In this document: positions 15,984-21,781 of the stretch, piece by piece | How the letters are laid out: every line of letters begins with the position of its first letter | Numbering within the stretch: the first letter of the stretch is position 1 | Position numbers and translations under genes: made by a program | Notes under the pieces: model-generated | Database searches by the model: none | What the model was told of the DNA's origin: nothing | The model's input: only the letters and a program-made list of their open reading frames with translations | DNA from: a virus | Direction: 5' to 3' (one strand) | DNA length: 23,438 nt | IMG/VR virus record: IMGVR_UViG_3300013126_000252 | Coordinates: 1 to 23,438 of that record

Positions 15984-18064
15984 TTTGAGGCCTTAAATCC
16001 ACCTGATTTTTGGGTAGAAAAAAACCCGCCTGCGGCGGGTTGTTGTACTTTTTTAATCTGTCCAGGCTCATTCACCTGATTTTCTGGCTGCGCGGTGATC
16101 GGCTCTGGATTAAGTAAGTCTGGCTGACGTATTCTCGACTCCTCGACTAGCCATCTGTCCTCTTTCCAAAGGTTGATTTTTAAGCTTCTAGCCGCATGCA
16201 GCGCGTAAACTTCGGTATCCAGTGCCTCATTGCGGACGCCAGATTTCTTTTGCCAGACTTTTTTATAACGAATCGTGCGATGTGGCGCTTTAATCTCGCT
16301 GGTTATCTGTTCATACCAGTCTGGGCGAATGCTTCCATACCAGTGCATCCGGCCTGGACCAGTCCCAATGAGTTTTAATCGACCAGCCCCTGCATCTTGG
16401 CCAAGAATCAAATCCTTGGCGCGCTGCACGCCCACAATAAACGGTCTAAGCCCGTACTTATGCGCTTTCTGATGCCTATCTTTATCAACTGCCACTTGTG
16501 GGCTACTAAAAATCTCACGCTCTGAGTTTTGATCAGCACCGCCTTTGATGGCCATGTAGTTTTTAGGCATCCGCTTGCGGACATAGCCATAAACTGCGTC
16601 AGAGGTTTGGCCATCCGATGAGTCAATCGAAACGGCCCGAATTCTCAGCGTAGTGCCAGAGACATGCGGAATGGGCTTATCGAGCAAAGCATCCAAATCA
16701 ATCCAGGCACCCTGCTCTGCCACTGAGGTTTGTCCGTGGATTTCTCCCCAGTACAAGCGCCAGCTTTCTTCACCTCGTCCCCAGCCAACAATGCTGACAG
16801 CGACACGATCATGCTGCACGTCAATCCCAGCAGTAATCACAAGCACGCCCCAAGGCGCTGTCAATTCGGCATAATCTTCCGCGCGCGCTTTAAGCGCTTC
16901 AATATCAGGAAGATCGGTTTTGTAGCTATACGGCAACCCCAGCGTGTTATTGGTAAACGCCCGTGATTTTGTATCGTCGCCTTGCGCCAGTGCATGTTCA
17001 GCGGCTAAAAACTTTTCTACAAGGCGCGCCATCACAGAGCCAGGGAACGGTGAAATCAATTCATTCCAAGAAAACCCAGCCACACCATGAAATTCAGCAT
17101 GCGGCACCCATTCGACGTTAGATTTCCCCGCTTTTTTTAACTCATGGGCGCGCTTTACGTTGCGATTCTTATCGTTATCATCCCAAATTCCACCACAATG
17201 CGGGCAAACATAGTAAGCCGTTTCTGGCTTGGCTTTGCCAAATACCTCATGATTAAGCTGCTCATCGGTATCCCAACGCACATAATCCCAGCTTAAAACG
17301 TGGCTTTCCTCGCAATGATGGCACGGAACGTAGTATTTTCTTTGGTCTGACAGCTGATAGGCTGCCTCAATTCGACTGATTCCTTCAATGGTTGGCGTAC
17401 CGCCGAACACAACCTTACGGCGTGTGTAGCTTTTTGTCCGTTCCTCAAGCAGGGTGATGGTATCGCCCTGGTCTTTAACGTTTTCATTACAATCATCTGG
17501 CTCTTCGATGCACACGACCGGCGCCGGTGTCGATTTCACTGAGCTCGGTGAGTTGGAACCAACCAGCTTTAAGAAACCGCCAGGGAACGTCTTAAAATTG
17601 ATATTGTTATCTCGGTGCCTGGACAAATGCACGGGGATGATTGTCGCCAAGCTAGGTGTTGCCTCAATCATTGGCGTGAATTTTTCAGAGTTGTACTCTT
17701 TCGCCGCGCCATCCTTGGCAAACATAATAATCATGGGGCATGGGGAGATATGAATATTCTTCCCCACAAAATTATTTAAAACCCCATCTGTCCAGGCAGC
17801 CTGCGCAGACTTCATCCCAACAACTTTAGTCACAGTTGGATCATCGAGCGCCTCATGAATACCAAATACCCAGGGCGTTAAATCTGGATTGTATCGCCCA
17901 GGTCTTGCAGAGGCCTTTGATGACATCCCGCGATACTTACGCGCCCAGTCTGTTGTACTCAGTCTTTCAGGTGGGTTAAGAAGCGACGTTAGCCGGCTCA
18001 ACAATTGCTTGATGGCTATTGTCGTATCGGCTGAGTTGGCTAAGGGCTGCGTAGGTGTACTCAT
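15977..18064 (-). CDS. A: Terminase large subunit, GpA family
   Basis: A 695-residue packaging motor of the lambda gpA type (641 in lambda). The ATPase region shows the deviant Walker A GMKSAQAAWTDG at 83-94 and a Walker B-like APVVCIEEPDDC at 181-192. A zinc ribbon is formed by CHHC (248-251) and CPHC (287-290). The C-terminal nuclease region starts near 400 (VLVITAGIDVQHDRVAVSIV) and carries acidic residues in AVSIDSSDGQTSDAVYG. The last 40 residues are low complexity and include PAAGGFFS, encoded by a terminator-like hairpin. It cuts cos and translocates DNA into the prohead. It overlaps the Nu1 gene by 89 bp, which is unusually long, and the proposed start has no clear ribosome site. Confidence 0.93.
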   Translation of the reverse strand: MSTPTQPLANSADTTIAIKQLLSRLTSLLNPPERLSTTDWARKYRGMSSKASARPGRYNPDLTPWVFGIHEALDDPTVTKVVGMKSAQAAWTDGVLNNFVGKNIHISPCPMIIMFAKDGAAKEYNSEKFTPMIEATPSLATIIPVHLSRHRDNNINFKTFPGGFLKLVGSNSPSSVKSTPAPVVCIEEPDDCNENVKDQGDTITLLEERTKSYTRRKVVFGGTPTIEGISRIEAAYQLSDQRKYYVPCHHCEESHVLSWDYVRWDTDEQLNHEVFGKAKPETAYYVCPHCGGIWDDNDKNRNVKRAHELKKAGKSNVEWVPHAEFHGVAGFSWNELISPFPGSVMARLVEKFLAAEHALAQGDDTKSRAFTNNTLGLPYSYKTDLPDIEALKARAEDYAELTAPWGVLVITAGIDVQHDRVAVSIVGWGRGEESWRLYWGEIHGQTSVAEQGAWIDLDALLDKPIPHVSGTTLRIRAVSIDSSDGQTSDAVYGYVRKRMPKNYMAIKGGADQNSEREIFSSPQVAVDKDRHQKAHKYGLRPFIVGVQRAKDLILGQDAGAGRLKLIGTGPGRMHWYGSIRPDWYEQITSEIKAPHRTIRYKKVWQKKSGVRNEALDTEVYALHAARSLKINLWKEDRWLVEESRIRQPDLLNPEPITAQPENQVNEPGQIKKVQQPAAGGFFSTQKSGGFKASKW
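16018..16041 (-). terminator. Terminator-like hairpin inside the 3' end of the terminase gene
   Basis: An 8-bp stem AACCCGCC/GGCGGGTT (16023-16030 with 16034-16041), loop of three, then seven U residues on the minus strand (16024-16018). It is in frame in the terminase C-terminal tail, where it is translated as QPAAGGFFS, about 40 bases before the terminase stop codon. Confidence 0.78.
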
Positions 18065-18458
18065 TTAAAATTGTTACATCGATTTTGACGCCATACAGCG
18101 CCGTAATGTCAGCGGCCAGTTTGTCATCACGGGCTAAAAGCTCGGATTTAAAGGCGCCGACCATATTGGTAAGTTCGGGCTCTAGCTGCGAGACGTTAAT
18201 CAACATGCCTCGCTTTTCTGAGAGCGCCATTTCTTTTAACTCACGATCCACGCGCTCTGTGAGCACGCGCTCTCTGGTTAAATCCAGGCCGTCCTCTGAG
18301 CGGTGGCCTGAGGCCACGCCGCGAAGATGCCGAATATAAGCAATTGTGATTGCATCGAGCGTTGCCTTCTTAGCATCGATGCCTAGCTTTCCCATCAATT
18401 CAGAAACAGCGCGTTGGCTTAAATCTAAACGGTCTGCGATTTGTTGTTGGGTTGGCAT
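17976..18458 (-). CDS. nu1: Terminase small subunit, Nu1 family
   Basis: A 160-residue protein with an N-terminal helix-turn-helix (TQQQIADRLDLSQRAVSELM, 3-22) that begins like the winged helix of lambda gpNu1 (181 residues). The central part is a charged helix (LTRERVLTERVDRELKEMAL, 60-79), typical of Nu1 dimerisation and holoterminase assembly. The C-terminus (AFKSELLARDDKLAADITAL and on) would contact the large subunit. It binds cosB and recruits the large subunit. A candidate cos lies 80-125 bp upstream, the same order as in lambda. The ribosome site is weak. Confidence 0.88.
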   Translation of the reverse strand: MPTQQQIADRLDLSQRAVSELMGKLGIDAKKATLDAITIAYIRHLRGVASGHRSEDGLDLTRERVLTERVDRELKEMALSEKRGMLINVSQLEPELTNMVGAFKSELLARDDKLAADITALYGVKIDVTILNEYTYAALSQLSRYDNSHQAIVEPANVAS

Positions 18459-18614
18459 AGTGAGAAAGATGAAGCCTTATTTTTAACAAGGAGGGGCAGG
18501 CAAATATACCCCCCCTGCAAAATTCATATCTGGAGAAATTTCGCGGTCTTCGCACCCGCAGTATTCAACAATAGTAAGGACCCGGAGATTTCTACGCTTG
18601 CGGCCATCCTGTGC
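18459..18614 (-). other. Candidate cos site region (cosQ, cosN)
   Basis: The 156-bp gap between the Z-like gene and Nu1 holds no gene. On the minus strand GGGTCCTT (18583-18576) matches the core of lambda cosQ as I remember it. About 26 bases from its start lies GCGGGTGCGAAGACCGC (18559-18543), whose ends GCGG and CCGC are inverted repeats, as expected of a cosN nicking site. A GC-rich inverted repeat (GCAGG/CCTGC, 18518-18514 and 18500-18496) follows toward Nu1. Location directly before nu1 is the lambda arrangement. Exact nick positions cannot be read. Confidence 0.6.
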
Positions 18615-19199
18615 CTACCGTTTGATAACTCTAAACTCAATCTCATGGGCGAATAGATCAGGAAAACGTTCTTCAACGAGTGCAATCAAGGCATCCCGCA
18701 CGGCTACATTGTTAAATGCGCTAGGGATGCTAGGGCCATACAGTTCTTTAATGGTGTTATATTTCCATGCACGACGATTAGGTTTGGCTGCCGTGCCTTG
18801 GCTAGTCTTATCTGTTCTAACAAACACGCCTTGATGGCCGTTAGGCATGGTGGCAATGAATGCACCCTTAATCAGCTTACGTCCATTCTTCACATTGACT
18901 GTGACGCCGCTGGATGTCTGCCTTGCCCCATAGTTAATCAATGCAATCGGCCTACCCGTGGCAATGATTAGCGCCCTCAGTTGACTTGGTGTTGCCTTGG
19001 TCAACCTAATCTGGGCTTTAATCGCATTTGCTTTAATGCCATAGCCAGCTGTGCGGATTTCTCTAGCGGCATTGGTCCTTACTAAAGCAGCCGTTTTATT
19101 CAATGCTGCACTTGCAGCCTTATTGATGACGTTATTCGCATTAAGTTTGAGTGAATGAATCACATTAAACATATTATCTTTTACGTTAATGCTGATCAT
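18615..19199 (-). CDS. Z: Minor tail protein Z-like
   Basis: A 194-residue basic protein, the same length as lambda gpZ (192). The N-terminal pattern AASAALNKTAALVRTNAARE (28-47) and following KANAIKAQIRLTKAT match gpZ. So do the central GAFIATMPNGHQGVFVRTDK and the end, where SAFNNVAVRDALIALVEERF leads to a terminal VIKR. In lambda it acts late in tail assembly at the head-proximal end. Here it is not between FII and U but is the first gene after the proposed late promoter, before cos. AAGG precedes the ATG by about eight bases. Confidence 0.85.
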   Translation of the reverse strand: MISINVKDNMFNVIHSLKLNANNVINKAASAALNKTAALVRTNAAREIRTAGYGIKANAIKAQIRLTKATPSQLRALIIATGRPIALINYGARQTSSGVTVNVKNGRKLIKGAFIATMPNGHQGVFVRTDKTSQGTAAKPNRRAWKYNTIKELYGPSIPSAFNNVAVRDALIALVEERFPDLFAHEIEFRVIKR

Positions 19200-19218
19200 T
19201 ACTGGGCCTTAAAATGCC

Positions 19219-19255
19219 AAAAGCCCGCGAAGTGATACACTTCAACAGGCTTTTT
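19219..19255 (-). terminator. Leader terminator (tR'-like)
   Basis: AAAAGCC/GGCTTTT outer stem (19219-19225 with 19248-19254) enclosing GAAGTG/CACTTC inner stem (19229-19234 with 19238-19243), with a small internal loop. It lies about 20 bases after the predicted start of the late transcript. On the minus strand the U-run is short (four, paired), so termination could be partial or could work on both strands. Confidence 0.62.
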
Positions 19256-19282
19256 GGTCGTAGCTAACAACAGCTTATAGAA

Positions 19283-19312
19283 ATTAGAACAGAAATCGGC
19301 AAATCGTGTCAA
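19283..19312 (-). promoter_or_regulatory. Predicted late promoter (pR'-like)
   Basis: On the minus strand, TTGACA (19312-19307, a perfect -35) and TCTAAT (19288-19283, five of six -10 bases) are 18 bp apart, directly downstream of the Q gene. Transcription would start near 19276 and run into the terminator at 19254, giving a short leader unless Q acts. Confidence 0.75.
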
Positions 19313-19331
19313 CATATTTTTTTAACTTTTT

Positions 19332-19682
19332 TTAAAAATTGATGCCGGCAGCCGAATCATTGAGTAAACCAAGGATGTCATTAAACGCCATTTCAAGTCG
19401 CAAGTCATAAGTGCGAATACTGATCCCACAGGATTTTGCCTTTTGTTCTTTGGTACCAGTAGCTGTAAACATCTTCATTACGACCAATTTACGCTCTGGA
19501 ATCAGATAACAGACGCATTTATCAATTTCTACGCAACTGAAATCCATCTCAGGCGTCCAGAATCCACTGCTAATCTCGCGAGCAAAGGTGGTTTTCTTGG
19601 GATAGCCCAAACCGTTATCAAATCGCTTTGCGCGCCAACTAGCCCATAAATTGAGGCGATTGAGAACGTAAGTATTTAACAT
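19332..19682 (-). CDS. Q: Antitermination protein Q family
   Basis: A 117-residue protein starting at the ATG at 19682, chosen because AAAAGG lies seven bases upstream; a longer start ten codons earlier lacks a site. The N-terminal NRLNLWASWRAKRFDNGLGY is typical of the phage_antitermQ family (Pfam PF06530 by recognition). The C-terminal half (KEQKAKSCGISIRTYDLRLE, about 79-98) is a sigma-region-4-like helix-turn-helix. Two cysteines in DKCVCYL are noted. The protein would bind DNA near the late promoter and modify RNA polymerase so that it ignores terminators. It lies immediately upstream of a promoter-terminator pair, as expected for Q. It overlaps the preceding gene by 7 bp. Confidence 0.8.
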   Translation of the reverse strand: MLNTYVLNRLNLWASWRAKRFDNGLGYPKKTTFAREISSGFWTPEMDFSCVEIDKCVCYLIPERKLVVMKMFTATGTKEQKAKSCGISIRTYDLRLEMAFNDILGLLNDSAAGINF

Positions 19683-19909
19683 TGATTGGCCTTTTCTTTG
19701 AAAAATTTGCACTTAATTCCAATTTTAGGAATTCCATTGGTATTTGTTTTTCTTGTATCTGAGCAAACTACTCTATCCAGCAAAATATGATGACTATCAC
19801 ATGCGCGACAGCCCAACTGATGAAGCTGCTTGGATTCAATAACCAATGATGGGTCGCGGTAGTAATAACTTGGTAGAGCATGGCTATTTTCTTTTGTCAT
19901 GTTGACCAT
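19676..19909 (-). CDS. Small cysteine-rich phage protein, function unknown
   Basis: A 77-residue protein with Cys34 and Cys37 (GCRACDSH), Cys49, and Cys67 (IGIKCKFF), a C-x2-C-x11-C-x17-C spacing that could bind zinc or an iron-sulphur cluster; binding is a guess. The N-terminal YYYRDPSLVIESKQL segment resembles small proteins found beside the antiterminator in other phages. It overlaps the preceding gene by 26 bp and the Q gene by 7 bp, so it is likely co-translated with Q. The start could be at 19909 or at 19900; neither has a strong ribosome site. Confidence 0.6.
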   Translation of the reverse strand: MVNMTKENSHALPSYYYRDPSLVIESKQLHQLGCRACDSHHILLDRVVCSDTRKTNTNGIPKIGIKCKFFKEKANQC

Positions 19910-20144
19910 CTAGCTTTTTTTCTGACTGATAAGGGTTGCCAATCACTACGTCTTTCAAAGAAACGGCTTTTCCAATCTCTCTACAACGAACCCCAAATGA
20001 AATGCCGTTTTCTTCAGCGTAAAAAGTAGGCTCACCTTGCTTAGCGCGCTTAATCAGATCATCCATGAACACATCACCGAACGCCTGGCGAAGATCGGCC
20101 ACGATTCTGGCCACTTCAGGCATCTTGTCTTTAAGTTTTGCCAC
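19884..20144 (-). CDS. Small conserved phage protein, function unknown
   Basis: An 86-residue protein if started at the GTG at 20144 (VAKLKDKMPEVARIVADLRQ), which has GGTGG about ten bases upstream; an ATG at 20123 would give 79 residues. The frame is open further upstream to 20420, but that part translates the origin repeats and the alternating GC tract and is rejected. The conserved core is EVARIVADLRQAFGDVFMDD followed by GEPTFYAEENGISFG, a pattern I have seen in small proteins next to phage replication genes; no function is known to me. It lies between the candidate origin and the Q gene cluster. Confidence 0.6.
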   Translation of the reverse strand: MAKLKDKMPEVARIVADLRQAFGDVFMDDLIKRAKQGEPTFYAEENGISFGVRCREIGKAVSLKDVVIGNPYQSEKKLDGQHDKRK

Positions 20145-20159
20145 AAATAACCATCCACC

Positions 20160-20179
20160 AACCCTCACCAAACTATCAA
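20160..20179 (+). repeat. 20-bp direct repeat, copy 1
   Basis: Identical to 20355-20374 (AACCCTCACCAAACTATCAA). Both copies are followed by CCGCTGAAA (20180-20188 here, directly adjoining; 20384-20392 for copy 2, after a short spacer). The copies are 195 bp apart and bracket the candidate origin. Confidence 0.85.
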
Positions 20180-20223
20180 CCGCTGAAAACCCGCATGAAA
20201 TATAGTTTTTTAATTTATTGGGG

Positions 20224-20250
20224 GATAGTTTTGATAGTTTTGATAGTTTT
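20224..20250 (+). repeat. Three tandem 9-bp iterons (GATAGTTTT)
   Basis: Exact tandem copies at 20224-20232, 20233-20241 and 20242-20250. GTTTTGATAGTTT (20228-20240 and 20237-20249) is the exact reverse complement of sequence at 20300-20312 and 20365-20377, so a 13-bp inverted repeat flanks the alternating tract. Confidence 0.9.
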
Positions 20251-20255
20251 TTTAT

Positions 20256-20295
20256 TGTGCATACGCGCGCGCGCGCACATACGCATATATACGCA
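20256..20295. repeat. 40-bp alternating purine/pyrimidine tract
   Basis: Strict alternation over 40 bases, from TGTGCATAC through a run of GC dinucleotides (20264-20276) into ACATACGCATATATACGCA. It combines a Z-DNA-prone GC core with a readily melted TATATA segment and sits centrally between opposed iterons. Confidence 0.9.
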
Positions 20296-20354
20296 AGGCA
20301 AACTATCAAAACACTCAACTTTCCAGTAATGGCGCGGCTTAAACCCTCAACCAA

Positions 20355-20374
20355 AACCCTCACCAAACTATCAA
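20355..20374 (+). repeat. 20-bp direct repeat, copy 2
   Basis: Identical to 20160-20179. It lies 34 bp beyond the helicase stop codon and contains one iteron in the same sense as copy 1. Confidence 0.85.
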
Positions 20375-20407
20375 AACCCTCCACCGCTGAAATTGAGCAA
20401 TTTCGCA

Positions 20408-21781
20408 TCATCTTCCCCAATCCGCCAAGCTTTGAGAAAACTCAATCACTTGATTTTCAATGTATTCTTTGATTTTTTGTGCTTGCACACATTCGGGGGG
20501 CGGGGGGACTGGAACATATACATTCCCTTGCCAGTTTTTGGTGCCAATCCACAGCTTGAAATTTTCTTTTTTCTCAATGTACCGAGAAATTTCACGCCCA
20601 AAAGCGGTGCTGGTCGGGTGATATTTTTCCCCGTTTTCACCACACCATTTGATAAATGCACGATATAAATCGCTGGCTTTACAGCAAATAAAATCGACGT
20701 TGAGGCGCTGCCCTTCCCACTCACTAAAAAATCGCTGTGTGGGCGATCTACCAAGCTCAATGAGGTCGTTTCTGGCTTTATTTTTGTAAGGTTTTGTATG
20801 CTCATTAAAACCATCCAGATTGATGGCCAACAAATGCTCATAAAATGCTTCTAAGCCACCGCTATTGATCTCATGCGACAGTGCATTAAAGTAATCTTTA
20901 GGAGGCACGTCATCGCACCAAATCACCGTATAACGCCTATCGCCAGTATCGAGAATCAAGGGCTGAATATCGTTGGATAAAAACACGAAATTCATGTGAT
21001 TTTTTTCCCAACGTTCCGGCAGATTCTTTTCATTGACGCTGACCTGACCGCCTGTGACGTAATATTTCAACCGTCCCTTGATGTGGCGTTTTTCAGCTTG
21101 AGAAACGACTTCATCCGCGACTGCAAATAGCTTGCAGCTGATCCATCCTGTAAATTGGTTTTCAATCTGAGACTGGGTAATCACAATCCCATATTTGCCG
21201 TACAACTTGCAGATAATTTCTTCCCAAAAAATGTTCTTACCTGTGCCCTCTTCACCATGCATGATGATGGAGGTTCGCATTTTGGAGCCTGGGTGTTGAA
21301 GCGGATAGGCAACCCATCGTAAAACCCAATTACATAACTCTGGGTCGTTATTGCAGAGTCTTAATACGTGCGCGAGGATAAGGTCGCACTTTCCTTTTTT
21401 AGGCTTGAACTCAAGCCCATAAAAGAGATTGATTTGATTTTTAAAGTATTCGGTTGGATCATCACTAATGACGTGGCCAATAAAAGTCGGGTCAAAAACC
21501 ACCTGGTCAGATAGGACCATTTTTCGGTAAGGCGAAGAAAGCCAAAATTTGACCGAATCCCCGAAAATATTCCGCATGTCACGAATGAGCATGATGCGCT
21601 TGGTTTCATTGTCATAAACGGTCGAGGTACCGTAAATCAAAAAGAAATTCTGAATGAGGCGGTTAATCACCCCCCAATCCATCGGCTTTTCTTTTTTCTT
21701 TTGAGCAGCACTCTCCGGAGGCGTGCCCCCATCCCCCGCCTGCTGGCTTAAAGCCTCATCAATCGCTGTTATTTCACTCAT
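20408..21781 (-). CDS. Phage replicative helicase, D5/DUF5906-like superfamily 3
   Basis: A 457-residue ATPase. Walker A is GEEGTGKN at 176-183, preceded by strand SIIMH; Walker B is KLFAVADEVV at about 217-226. Sensor-like NFVFLSNDIQPLILDTGDRR (about 267-286, Asn and Arg visible) follows. This layout is that of D5-like / DUF5906 primase-helicases. A C-terminal winged-helix segment is likely (STAFGREISRYIEKKENFKL, about 398-417), ending in a proline-rich tail. The primase portion is carried by the separate gene just upstream, which overlaps it by 4 bp (ATGA). Together they would unwind and prime at the origin that follows. Confidence 0.88.
   Translation of the reverse strand: MSEITAIDEALSQQAGDGGTPPESAAQKKKEKPMDWGVINRLIQNFFLIYGTSTVYDNETKRIMLIRDMRNIFGDSVKFWLSSPYRKMVLSDQVVFDPTFIGHVISDDPTEYFKNQINLFYGLEFKPKKGKCDLILAHVLRLCNNDPELCNWVLRWVAYPLQHPGSKMRTSIIMHGEEGTGKNIFWEEIICKLYGKYGIVITQSQIENQFTGWISCKLFAVADEVVSQAEKRHIKGRLKYYVTGGQVSVNEKNLPERWEKNHMNFVFLSNDIQPLILDTGDRRYTVIWCDDVPPKDYFNALSHEINSGGLEAFYEHLLAINLDGFNEHTKPYKNKARNDLIELGRSPTQRFFSEWEGQRLNVDFICCKASDLYRAFIKWCGENGEKYHPTSTAFGREISRYIEKKENFKLWIGTKNWQGNVYVPVPPPPECVQAQKIKEYIENQVIEFSQSLADWGR

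Larger units (their letters stand above)
20160..20392. other. Candidate replication origin region
   Basis: A non-coding block directly downstream of the helicase gene. It contains six copies of GATAGTTTT or its complement: three in tandem at 20224-20250 and three in the opposite sense at 20170, 20300 and 20365. It also has a 20-bp direct repeat at both ends, several AACCCTC words, an AT-rich strip at 20201-20219 and a 40-bp purine/pyrimidine alternation. Iteron clusters plus an easily melted tract next to a primase-helicase suggest an origin; no initiator is proven. Confidence 0.6.

Noticed and set aside
17454-17753. Plus-strand 99-codon frame inside the terminase gene
   Set aside because: Antisense to the ATPase domain of the terminase, no start signal, Ser-rich translation without a family pattern.
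18481-18530. Terminator between Z and Nu1
   Set aside because: The GCAGG/CCTGC inverted repeat has a 13-base loop and no U-run; more likely part of the packaging site.
20160-20392. CRISPR-like array
   Set aside because: Only two long repeat copies 195 bp apart; the short words are irregularly spaced, partly inverted and partly tandem, with no uniform spacers.
20145-20420. Open frame extending the small gene at 19884 upstream to 20420
   Set aside because: It translates the iterons and the alternating GC tract, giving repeated SLVRV and ARARV-like peptides with no protein-like character; it also overlaps the helicase end. The start near 20144 is preferred.
20446-20841. Second minus-strand 131-codon frame inside the helicase
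   Set aside because: Overlaps the helicase C-terminal domain in another frame; lacks motifs and a ribosome site.
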